Shown: piece after piece, positions 44,901-55,514 of the stretch | Numbering within the stretch: position 1 is the stretch's first letter | How the letters are laid out: every line of letters starts with the position of its first letter | Assembly: GCA_910589415.1 (NCBI GenBank) | Contig: OU342631.1 | Span: forward strand, 20,150,001 to 20,214,000 | Origin: Malachius bipustulatus | Lineage: Eukaryota > Arthropoda > Insecta > Coleoptera > Melyridae | Length of the DNA stretch: 64,000 nt | Direction: 5' to 3' | Program-made: the position numbers and the translations under genes | The notes under the pieces: model-generated | Seen by the model: only the letters and a program-made list of their open reading frames with translations | Told to the model about the DNA's origin: nothing | Databases searched by the model: none

Positions 44901-47900
44901 ATGTCGGTCTGCTGGTGAAACACCCTGTAGAGTTGAATGGAGTTACGTTAGAGCCAACATCTGGTCTCAATATGGTCAAAGCCTTCGTTATAAACTTTTA
45001 TTATAAAACAAGCTGAATCGGGTTGTTCCGCGGCCAGAGCCATCCTAAGATATTCGACGTCCGCAAGGGCGACTGGTAATTATCCGCCCTTTTTCATAAG
45101 ATAATACATAGGATGGCTATAATGCCGGGAACAACCCAGTGACTATTGATGGATTTAAAATTTAGTGCAGTATGGATTCAGAACTTAATACTATAAAGGT
45201 AATGTTTGTGCTACACTGTAATAACTAAGTCTATCATGATATTTTGATATTTTTTGTTATTGTTATGATTTATGATCGGATTTTTACTTCCGCCCGCCGC
45301 CCCTATGAACTTGCCGCCTGCGTGCGGGCCAATCATAGCTTACCTGCTAGGCCCGTCCCTAATTCCGAGTTTAATCTCGGAATTCCGAGTTTAAACTCGG
45401 AATTCCGAGTTTAAAGTCGGAATTCCTAGTTTAAAGTCGGAATTCCGAGTTTGAACTCGGAATTCCGAGTTTAAAGTCGGAATTCTTAGTTTGAACTCGG
45501 AATTCCGAGTTTAAAGTCGGAATTCCGAGTTTAAACTCGGAATTTTAAAAATAAAACTCGTGTGGCGCTTCTACGCCTTCGTAAAAAGGAGAGTTATTGC
45601 TGGAAAATTTAAAGAATTGGAACGTGGTACGTGGTACGTTCTATGAGAATATTCAGGATTTTAAAAAGTTAAACTACTGTAAGTACCTACCTACTAATGT
45701 TCAAAGAATCAAAAAAGTTTCAAAACAACAAAAATTGATAAGAATAAATTGAGATGATTTATGCACAGCAAATGTTGATGTTAAAATTTGTCTCCAAGAA
45801 GGGTCCCTGATGAAAGCTTATAAAAACTCTTGAAGAATTATTGGTAAATACAAAAAGTCCTTTGATTTAATTGAGCTTTTGATTAGAAATATTCGAGTAA
45901 CCGATGCTTAAAACTAGTTCAATAATTTCTCCTGAAATTCAAATTTCATGTTTTTGAAATATTTTTTGAATCAATGTAAATCATTTTGCGTGTTACTGTT
46001 TGGTAATTTCGAAAATGTTACGTAGGTAAATCACCGAATTATGATTTTCTAATTTTTCGAAATCTTCATGCAAGCAACCATACTCACGGAACTTTGCAAA
46101 CCACTTTATTATACATTGATTGTCCCTATGAAGTGATTTTTTTGAAATAAATTCCTCTAAAACTCAAAATCTGCATGGCGAGTTTTTTGTGACCAATTTC
46201 CCAAATTTTAGAACAGGTAAGGTGAGCATCCATATAGTTACCAAACAATATGATAGGTTATAGATAATTTCAATCTTCAATCCGAATTCGGTTGACTATA
46301 ACTTATTAATGGTCGTCTGAAGTCAAATTTTTTTTATAAAATTGAAGAGCGAGGCTTTTGTCAATTAGGAAAAATTCCTTAGAAATCAAGTAAGAACTCG
46401 TGAAGATCTTATTTATTTATCTACGGTTTATTTCAAGTCCAACAGTATTATACCCTTATAGTAACAGAATGAAAAAATTACTTGAATTATTTTTAAATTA
46501 ACGTCTAAAACTATTTTTTTTTTCGAAATCGGACCATGAGCAGAAGCAGTATTACCTTTTTTCTTGTGTTCTCATCTATAATCAAATGAAATTTAAAATG
46601 TGATTATTCCATTAAAAAAAAAAGATATTTTATTATGAAACGCAAAATTTTTGAACTCCGCTATAATAATGCTAACTTCATTTAAATCTAGAAATGATTA
46701 TTGCTTACACTAAACCACCTTCCTCGTCCCAATAGACAATCTCCGTCACCCTTTTTTTGCCAAACGTAAGACGAGTCCTGGACTTATTCTTCAAGTCAAT
46801 CAACATCAAATGATAATAACTATCGTTATTATGTTCAGGCGCCGGCAATATTTGCAAACCAAGTGTCCCATTTTTACTGTAAATGGGGAGTCTTATGTCT
46901 ATCCAACCGTTTGCTGTATCGCGCAAACTTTCCTATATGAAAAGAAATACTATCTAATAAAAATGTATTTCTAGAACTGATAATATTTACCTTCCAACAT
47001 GTAACATGTATTGAACACCTGATTGTTCTTGATACATTTTGGACTCTATTCGTATAATGAAATGACACTTCACCATCAGTAGGCCACTTTACTTCCCAGA
47101 GGATATAATTACCGGAAAGAAATTCGGCCGGCGTTGAAGGCAATTCGACAGGTGTGGATTTGTAATCACTCAAATCGATGAGAAACGTACGTACTGTAGG
47201 ATTCCTAGTTCCAGCCTAAAATAAAGTCTACTATATACAATTGTTTTCATTAAAGATTTACTATATGGATTACTTTAGCATATCGATATATTTCTCTATA
47301 AGGATATTGAGCTTCCATAGATCCAGGCTTACCAAATATATTATACTCAACGACACCGACTTCGGTATCGTTGAATTGAGCGAAAGCTAGAAATGTGTCA
47401 TCAGGGGAAAACCATAATAATGCGTTATCGTTCTGCAAATTACCTGAAAATCAGTACCCAGAACATACAACGGTAATCGTTACACTATGTGTTATTCGTA
47501 CCATCGGTACCGCCGTTGAAAATGATATCTTCAAGACCATCAAAAGTTATTCTTCGAGGCGAGTCTACATTTTCAGGACTATCCAAGTAATAGATATCGT
47601 TATTCCGAACGTACGCTAGGGAATGGTTATTGTTGGACCATTGAACTGCTTGAAGTAAACTCTGATTTGCTATGTGATAAATTGTTCTAAAAAAATAACG
47701 GTTATAGTATTAATCAAATTATGGGCATGAATGGTTTAACAATAACATTTTTTCGAAAAGGGTTATTGCTTAATCAAAATATGGACTCTACTTTCTGAGT
47801 CAATATTTCACAAAGCCTTCTAAGTTTTTTATCAGCCATAAAAAGGTGTATTTTTAACGAAAGCGAAAGGTGGCCAGCACAGATTTTACGTAGATTATTA

Positions 47901-48789
47901 TAGACTAATTAGTGTCTCTTAAAGTGTTACTTTTATAGACAAATTAATGAAATAGCTTTATATTTACCAACTCACTTTCCATAAATATCCATAACAGAGT
48001 AATAAGCCTCAATCGGGTGCTTAAGTTTCTGCAATTTTTAAACACTAGTTAGGTACCTTGAACTATCAGATTTTATATACTTACAGAACTTTCATTGTAT
48101 TTAATTAAGGCATAATGTAGATCGGATGACAATTCAATTACGAGATCATCATCATTATAATATTCCTAAAAAATATTCTTAAGCGACTTTAAAATAATAC
48201 TATAGAGTGTTTCACTTAACTTCAAGTCAAAATTAAATTATGTACAAAATTTCGCTCTCGGAGATTAATTATCCCTCTAATTTTTCTATAAGTAGTAGCA
48301 GTTTAAACTGCTTAGTTTCCTGTAAGCTTCATAAGCGTTAAATATTGGCAATATCAATTTTCGCGTGCTTAATAATAAATTATGATCATAATATTAATGA
48401 TAGTCTTGCTATTAACCATAAATTTTAAATGAATATTTTAAAGTAACTTCGTAAACTTGATGCTTCATTTTGTCTTGAAGTCTATAGAGGCCAAAATTAA
48501 AACTTACCAGTTCCTTAGTATCAATTAATATTTCTTTGGTCTGATTTACAGCGTTGTACATCATAATATCTCCATAACGATTCTTGTACCAAAAGGAGGT
48601 ACCTAAAAATGCGAAAAAGTAAGAAAAACAACAAGAGGATAATGAGAACCCAACCGTTAATCCATGTTCCCTTCCAAGATTTTGCATAAAATTTATGTTC
48701 GAAGATTTCTTCAAACGTGTAGGAATGTCTTTTAATTCCACCATTGATTCCATGAGAGATAGCGTCTGAAGAAATTGGTATTGCAGTCG
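35952..48789 (-). CDS. Dipeptidyl peptidase 4-like peptidase, copy B (altered active site)
   Basis: Exons: 48789-48655, 48602-48508, 48165-48085, 48028-47976, 47686-47502, 47443-47274, 47215-46991, 46932-46709, 41602-41386, 41336-41155, 40547-40192, 40142-39931, 36050-35952. In frame to a TAA, about 743 codons, same architecture as copy A. The nucleophile motif GWSYGG, HGNADDNVH and DENH persist. VYAGP has become VHALP: the Tyr equivalent to human Tyr547 (oxyanion hole) is His. Exon 6 is 12 bp shorter, deleting the four residues next to the lost Glu-Glu site. The first donor is weakened to GTTGGG. It may be a non-peptidase paralogue or an early pseudogene, though no stop or frameshift is seen. 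Introns 9 and 13 are expanded by nested transposons. Start exon unresolved. Confidence 0.83.
36573..37240 (+). pseudogene. DIRS-like retroelement relic: RNase H end plus tyrosine recombinase start
   Basis: One frame reads an RNase H-like end (HTETEWDLDTYLKYV, DVFTLCCSKFNFYTLPLF), stops, a TSQPWFPVF segment, more stops, then an N-terminal tyrosine-recombinase region (IQALRSKKVPEISLD, TLKQYNSGLKLYW, LEFLSEQFLRG). After a frameshift near 37150 it goes on as LSSYRSALPQINPEI. This order is characteristic of DIRS/PAT-type elements; the matches are from memory. Three in-frame stops and a frameshift make it dead. It lies in intron 13 of copy B. Confidence 0.7.
37806..39002. mobile_element. 1197-bp fold-back element, copy 1
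   Basis: Near-perfect inverted arms of about 480 bp around a unique core. Starts CAGGGTGTCCGGAAATTATG and ends with its complement. TA flanks at 37804-37805 and 39003-39004. No ORF. Same length as the copy at 41645-42841 but with the core in the opposite orientation. Confidence 0.9.
39009..39561. mobile_element. 553-bp fold-back element, different family
   Basis: CAGGGTGTCCAGGTATGAGT to its complement; arms extend almost to the centre (about 39285). TA at 39007-39008 and 39562-39563. It lies four bases beyond the previous element's TA duplication. Confidence 0.9.
40596..40993. mobile_element. MITE family X, copy in copy B intron
   Basis: 398 bp with TACGATTAAGTTTAAAAAG ends (inverted). Strong match to 16532-16929. 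Noncoding. Confidence 0.75.
41645..42841. mobile_element. 1197-bp fold-back element, copy 2
   Basis: Same family and length as 37806-39002, opposite orientation of the core. TA at 41643-41644 and 42842-42843. Inserted in intron 9 of copy B. Confidence 0.9.
43010..43137. repeat. Left 20-bp palindromic array (6.4 units)
   Basis: Unit AATTCCGAGTTTAAACTCGG, each unit nearly self-complementary; variants such as GACTTTAAACTCGG alternate. Confidence 0.9.
43463..44927. mobile_element. 1465-bp fold-back element nested in the array element
   Basis: Left end TAGGGTGTTTCACCAGCAGA, right end its complement with C for T. TA at 43461-43462 and 44928-44929. Arms are long and symmetrical around about 44220. 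Confidence 0.85.
45361..45540. repeat. Right 20-bp palindromic array (9 units)
   Basis: Exactly nine units of AATTCCGAGTTTAAACTCGG or close variants (GTTTAAAGTCGG, GTTTGAACTCGG). Confidence 0.9.
45584..46708. other. Intron 9 of copy B, remaining native part
   Basis: AT-rich and homologous to 12.1-13.4 kb and 59.2-60.1 kb. No gene. Confidence 0.55.
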
Positions 48790-48984
48790 CTATTAACAAA
48801 CACTTAAGAAAATTGATGTTAGAACATTTATTATTGACTTTATGTGAATTAATTTGTGCAGGAAAAAACAATACCGTATTATTGTTTAATTAACGTTTAT
48901 AATCCTTGTATAATAATATATGTTGAATCTCACAAATTGAATCTGATTTCATTGTCTAATTTTTTTACTACAATTTAAATTAGC

Positions 48985-50920
48985 CCTTCCTTAAGTAGAC
49001 ATAATCAGGAGCCACGAGTGCGAAAGCGAAGCTTGATTGAATAATTATTAGACCAATCGTTCTTATACTTGACCCTAATTTGAAGCTAACTGACTAATAT
49101 GACTTATCATAATTATAGGTTGGCCATAGTATACTCAAATTCATCGAATAAAAATAAAAATCTAGGTCATATGAGTATAATTTATTGAAAAGTAGTTTGT
49201 CAACCGGTTTCGGGGGTTAGCCCATCATCAGGACAACTGCAAGTGAGATTTATGTCAAATAGAGATGTTTTTATATAAAATTAATAATTAAAAATTATTA
49301 TTGGTTAATTACAATTACAAAGGATACTCACTTGTCAGTTATTGGCAATTCCAGAAAAGTACAGGTGTTAACATTTTATATACATGTGATAGACGAAGAT
49401 GAAGGTTCAATTGTAAGATTCAGTAAAAATTGCCGTACAAAAATTCCAGTGAATTATGTTACTTACATGGATGTTAAAACTAATTTAAACCTTTTCGAAG
49501 TGAAAAGGGTTGAGATTGATTTATCTATTGAAGATAGGATTTGATATTACATATTATTATAATATAATAGAGCAAGTTAAACTGGACCGAACCGTGAGGC
49601 GGGACGACCAGGAAATGAGAGAAATAAATTATTGATATTTTTAACAAGATGGAGGTCCCTTATCTGTTGGATGACGTAGAATATTGTAAGGTAATATGAC
49701 TTGACCTGATCTTGAAGTTATCAATATCATCCAGTATCGGAGCAGTCACAGTAACGAAATCACCAGGAACGATTAAAAGCAGAACGGAGTTATCAGAGAA
49801 TGGTTATATACGCAATCGTGGGTGCATTGCATGCTCACAAGATTTGTTCACCTTCGAATTCGTCGCCACTGATGATGTCATCCAATGAAGACGAACTGGT
49901 CGTAGTATTACACTGGAAAGTGCTAAGATAGGCTTTCAAAATCCGATTTTTCTTATGATTTCAGTTGAAACAAAGCATCAACCTTTGAAATTAAAATTGT
50001 TTTTTTATTAAATTCTTGAGAACTAGAACACCATTGTGAATAAAATTGTATCATCAATAAAACATTTGTTTCAAGAATTAAGGAAAAAAAATTATTGAGT
50101 TATAAAAGTTTTATTGCAAAGTAGACATTCTAATTAGGTGCAAATGTCACATTTAATAATCATATTATGATAAATTGAATTCTAATTTTACATATAGGTA
50201 ATAATATTTGTGGAAAAAAAATTGAGGTTCAAAATCCAAACAGTTTATGCGTACTTAACTAGCACAAGACCCCCATTCTTCATTTTTGAAAATTTCAGAA
50301 CGGTATAAGTACTTGAGTTTTAGTCTGAGGGGGTTGGGGTTTGATGAAAGAGTGTTGAGAAAAATATGTTCAATTTAAAAACAACAATCGATGTTTTTTG
50401 TGTAAGAGGTATGCAGTACGCAGTACACAAACAAAAACTTTAGTATATGAGCAGAATTGGAATAGTCGGTTCGAATTTCGGTGAATTTTGAATTTTTTTT
50501 CAACGCGGGCTTAATTCATTATTAGAATTATTGTTATGAAATGTACTTTTTAATTCATACTATAACGGAATAATTAAACTAGGAATTATGATACATTATC
50601 ATTTGAATTAAATTAACAACACTTAAAAAGAAATAAAACCGTTCAAAGCATACACATCAGTTTTTTTATCTGTCAGTTTATGTACTTACATAAAATAAAT
50701 CATACTTACGATAAATCTGAACATAACTATATTGTTTATAGGTATCACAAAAATCAAATTTTCTGGCGATAAAACCGCGCGCGATTGTTTTTATTAAAGT
50801 ATACCTAACTAACACGAATGTCTGGTACACAGTGTAGCTGAATGAAGAATAATGGCATAATAGCTAAGAAGAATGCCGATGATTGCCGATGAATGCCGAT
50901 AAAAAACATTTATGTTTTTA
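48985..50920 (-). repeat. Upstream module 3 (belongs to copy B)
   Basis: Matches modules 1, 2 and 4; interrupted at about 49106-49690. On the minus strand TATATAACC (near 49805) stands just before the strongly conserved block AACTCCGT..TGCTTTTAATC, a possible TATA and start region. Not proven. Confidence 0.7.
49106..49690. mobile_element. Unclassified insertion in module 3
   Basis: Absent from modules 1, 2 and 4 at the same point. Contains ACCGGTTTCGGGGGTTAG and CATCATCAGGAC, a motif pair frequent in insect interspersed repeats, and a 70-codon ORF (49332-49544) that I do not recognise. Confidence 0.5.
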
Positions 50921-50924
50921 AATT

Positions 50925-52060
50925 TTACTTTTTAATGATTGATGGATATTAACAATGTAACACGTGTTTTGTTGCTTTCAAAGCAGAATCTTCAGACAAG
51001 TGTAAATGAATGTTCATTTATCAAAGTAAAGCTACAGGTAAAGCCAAAGCTTACTGCATAAAATAAGGAGCAAAAGGAGAGACTGCCACAGACACATCTG
51101 CCTTCCAGTGTTGTCAACTTGGTAGATTTTCCACTACATCTACTGGTAGAATTCTTATACGTCCTAGTAGTCAAAATTGATATCCAGTAGTAGATTTTCA
51201 AGTAGGTAGATTCGAATTTTTCTGATAGAAAAATTCAAAAATGAAAGCGAATAAAACCCTTATAAATATGAACCTAATTATGTATTAGGTATACCGACTT
51301 AAACCCTATTATAATCAGTACCGATAACCAAAGTGTTTAATAATTGCATATTGATATTGAAGGGTGTTTATGTTCACAATTTTAAGCAAAAAAGTTCATA
51401 TAAACATTGGCTCTGTGAATAGAAAAATGTATAATCGGGTCGGCTAATATACGTCAAATGATGCGTAGGTAATTTCCTTGGGTTTAGGTTCAAAACAAAA
51501 CTACAAGCAATATATTTTGTATACCTTACGTTACGTCAGGCAGAGTGGTAAGGGATTTTTTAGTTTCGCCTACTTGAAATATAAATCTCCGGCCTAATGT
51601 ATCTTACCTTGTCGTGTCCTGAAAAACACATTCTTTTTTGTGGTTTGAATTTGGACTGGGTTAGGTGTTCATTTTTCTTATTAGTAAATTTGAGTGAGCC
51701 AAAATTATTTTCAGCTTTTTATTTTATGCATGTGCGTAAATTTTCATGTGCCAGGAGTTACCTTGACTTCTAGCGACGTTTAGGTACGCCTATAAAAATC
51801 TAATATAGTAGAATTTTTAGCAGAAAATCATTGTAATTTAAACAAATAAAATACTATGTTTTAAAAAGTCTACTTTATATTGATTACTTAATGGTAATTA
51901 ACGATATTAAAGTGTTTCGCTGCTTGCAAAGCAACATCTTCAAAGAAGCTGCATAAAGCTTGCTGCATAAAAAAGTTTGCTGCATAAAATAAGGTTAGGG
52001 AGCATGAGGAGAGACTACCACAGACACATCTGACTTCCAGTGTTGTCAAATTGGTGGAAA
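50925..52060 (+). repeat. Direct repeat pair flanking about 750 bp
   Basis: 50925-51130 and 51887-52055 share TGCATAAAATAAGG, AGGAGAGACT, CCACAGACACATCTG and CTTCCAGTGTTGTCAA in the same order. The sequence between has no recognised gene. Confidence 0.7.
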
Positions 52061-52489
52061 ATTTAACGTGGCTTCACGCTTTCTTCAAAGGCTTCAGTGA
52101 TAAAGTCAAACTTACCGCAAGTATCTTTGAACCCCCTCAATTATACTTAGTATAACTTTTGCGGATGGAGCTCATAATAATGCTTCATAAATTTTATTAA
52201 AAAGAACAACATAACCGACGATAATAATATTTAACGCTTGATTATATCTAATGACCATCTAATTGAACTATATTATCCCATAATAGGTATTTTTTCCGCC
52301 AAATAAACCCAGGATCAACAGCCTAGAACCTAGAACAAGCTTAACAAAAACAAATTTACTTCTTTTAAATTAATGCAGTTGAACGCTCAGTGTTTATTTA
52401 ACAAACTTAATAGGCTTGAGGTCCTAGTAAGGGACGAAGAGCCCCAGTGGCGGTTCGTCCGGGGTGGCAGGGGGTAGGCAGTGTCCACC

Positions 52490-52810
52490 AAATAAAACAC
52501 TAATGTTTTAATTTAATGCTTTAATTTAGTTTCAAAGTTTCTTTCCATCTTGCTTATACAGCTCGATGTACAACTTATACGATCGAACGATTTTACTCCT
52601 TGTGGATATCTTACTACTACAAAAATTTCAGTCCCCTAGATTGAAAACTGTGACCAGACAGCGTGCCTCATGAACGGTTTATCTAGAATTTTGTAGGGAC
52701 ACCCAGTAGAAATAAAAAGACCTTAGGAATTTTTTCATCAAAACTTCAACGTCATTCCAAAGTACTATTATACAAAAATGCAAAATTTCGTTTACTAATC
52801 CTCCGGTTGT
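52490..52810 (+). repeat. Dispersed repeat family R, copy 3 fragment
   Basis: Matches the 3' part of 7330-8935 (CTCCTTGTGGATATCTTACT, CCCCTAGATTGAAAACTG blocks). Confidence 0.7.
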
Positions 52811-53237
52811 CTGGTGAGTGTCCCTTTTTAGAAATTGTGATTTATTGTTTAGAGCCCTTCTCTAGATGTTTGTTTGTCTTAAAGAATAATAATTATTATT
52901 CAAACAGAGGGAATTTTTCCCTCTGTTAAAGGATTTGTAAAATAATATTTAGTTGGTGATGGCGTCCACGTGCCCCCACAAGCAGTCGGCGCGGGTAATA
53001 AAACGCACTGTTTTTATAATAAAAAAATACTAGAAGCTGCTTAATAAGACGACTAGTGATAGTGTTGGGAAGTACCAGGAAATTTGGGCCCATGTATTAA
53101 AAAATCAATTATTTTTGTTTCTTTTTTATCATATTTATTTTATATCGAATTTCCATTTTTGTGGAAGAAATGGTTAGATAATTATTCTATTCCATTTAAC
53201 AAGTCTTTAGGTAATAGGAGAATAAGTCAAGTTCGCT

Positions 53238-55480
53238 TTAATTAACTTTTTTTCTGATATTGTCCGTGATAAAGGCATCCACCGTATGGTGTAAATGTAA
53301 ATAAACGCTGTGTAGGTGATGATTTGCGTCCGGGTAACTCTGGAAGAACAAATTATACGAATTTAAAATTTTTAGTTGATCTAATGTTATAAGATATAAC
53401 GAGTAATTTACAAAACATGGTAGAAATGCTGCTTTTACATGACGCCGAAGAAACGCGTTAAAACACACGGGTCTCTGTTATTTGGTCTATCTACAAGATG
53501 GTTCCCTACCTCATGTGTATTGGACTTAATGCAATCTCGTAATAAGGCGATATACATACCGCGCTAATATAATATGATTTAACTAAGGAGCAATTCTTTT
53601 CCTGTTTTGCTTTTCTTTTCCAAAACATAATAAAATATTATAATATCTTAGTTGAAATAATCTATATATATATATACAGGGTGTCCCAAGATTTCTTTAT
53701 CAAAGGATATCTGGGTTATTTCAAAAAATAAACAAATGAAACTCGGGAAATTTCAACCATACCCCTAAGGCTTTGCAGCTGCACCCTCAATGCCCCTTTA
53801 CGCCTTTCCACCCCTAAGTAATCATCCCCTACTTTTTTTTTTCAAATGACACTCCCATATTTTTTTTGCTCGGCAGGATTGTTGACTTCTTTCTGAATAC
53901 GAATTCCATACGATTTTTTAAATCGATACATATCTAGCACGCCGAAAACAACATAATATAACAAACGAGGGTTGTCAAGGAATAACAATTAACATTTAAT
54001 ATGACATTAAAATCACAGAAGCAATTATTATTATTAACGCCTATATCGAGTAACACCGGTATTACTAAGTTAAGGTGGTTGGAGGAAACATTAACACAAA
54101 AAACAAGCAATTGCAACTCCTTGACAGCCCTCCTTTGCTTTGATATTATATTGTTTTCGGCGTGCTAGATATGTCTCGATTTAAAAAAATCGTATGACAT
54201 TGTATTCAGAAAGAAGTCAACAATCCTGCCGAGCAAAAAAAATATGGGGGTGTCATTTGAAAAAAAAAAAGTAGGGGATGATTACTTAGGGGTGGAAAGG
54301 CGTAAAGGAGCATTGAGGGTGCAGCTGCAAAGCCTTAGGGGTATGGTTGAAATTTCCCGAATTTCATTTGTTTATTTTTTGAAATAACGCGGATATCCCT
54401 TGATAAAGAAATCTTGGGACACCCTGTATATATATATATATATATATTTAACAAAAACCGAGTTGATTGACTTCCATTCTTGCCGTTCTCGCCTTCCTCC
54501 TTTACCGCCCATCCCAACCGTTAGTACTGAGATCTCTCCTACGCGGGTTGTGAAATTCTTGGGCTTTTACATCGATCAAAACTTGAACTGGCTGACTCAC
54601 ACTGACCACTTGTGCCGACGCCTTGCTAGCTCCTGCTTCCTTCTGAAACAACTCCAACACACTGTGTCTCATGACGTTCTTCTCTCCGCATACTACGGAC
54701 ATTTTTACAGTCACATCTCCTATGGCCTGGCCGTATGGGGCGGATCACAGAGTTCTTTACGCAGAGTTTTTCTTCTGCAGAAGAGAGCTATCAGGATACT
54801 GGCAGGCTTGTCCATAGATCAGTCCTGTAGGGGTCACTTCAGGCGTCTCGGTCTCCTCACGTTGCCTGCTGTTTATGTCTTCTCTCTTCTCAAACTGATT
54901 TACAAACATCAAGCCAAACTTGATCGTTTCCGATTCACACACCATTATCAGACCAGGCTTAATCTTTTCAAACTACCAACTCACCATCTCACTTCCACCG
55001 AAAGGACATTCACGTACACGGCCATAAAATTCCTTAATCACTTCAGGATAGACCCCGCAACCTTTGGATTCTCTCAGTTCAAGGCACATCTCCGAAGTTA
55101 TCTCACAGACCTGGAACCCTATTCTACCATGGATATTCTGTCTTCCTCCCCCCCCCCCCCTCCCTCCACACCCTTATTGATTCATTAACCTAGCACCTTG
55201 TCACTAGGATATGTATAATTGTAAACGACAATGTAGTGTATACAATGACTAGCATTAGATTCTGGAAATTTTCCTTTATTTGTTCTTCTCAATTTTCTCT
55301 GATGCATTTGTGATTGTGATCAATGTGTTATAATGCCAATCGCTTGCGTATGACCTTTTGATTACGCAGGCGAATTTATGTGTACTACTGCGGTTTGTTC
55401 TTTGTTTGTGAATTATTATCATCGCTTACAACGCTATTGTACTAATCAATGATTGTTGAATTTAATGGTACAATAAAGAG

Positions 55481-55514
<34 letters not shown>

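Larger units (their letters stand above)
42971..45583. mobile_element. Foldback transposon with 20-bp palindromic arrays
   Basis: TIRs TACGAAGGCGTAGAAGCGCC (42971) and complement (to 45583), then a 39-bp inner TIR, then arrays of a 20-bp unit on both sides. Flanks give an A4-5GG duplication (42964-42970 and 45584-45589). The paralogous intron in copy C (about 59215) is empty at this point. The core is interrupted by the element at 43463-44927. No transposase seen. Confidence 0.8.

Noticed and set aside
43010..45540. CRISPR-like array
   Set aside because: The 20-bp units are directly contiguous with no spacers, are palindromic and lie in transposon ends of a eukaryotic genome.
48790..48871. 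Start codon of copy B at the upstream end of exon 2
   Set aside because: The open frame extends upstream in B only. Copies A and C have stops or a 1-base shift there, and a T-rich tract with AG acceptor suggests intron sequence.
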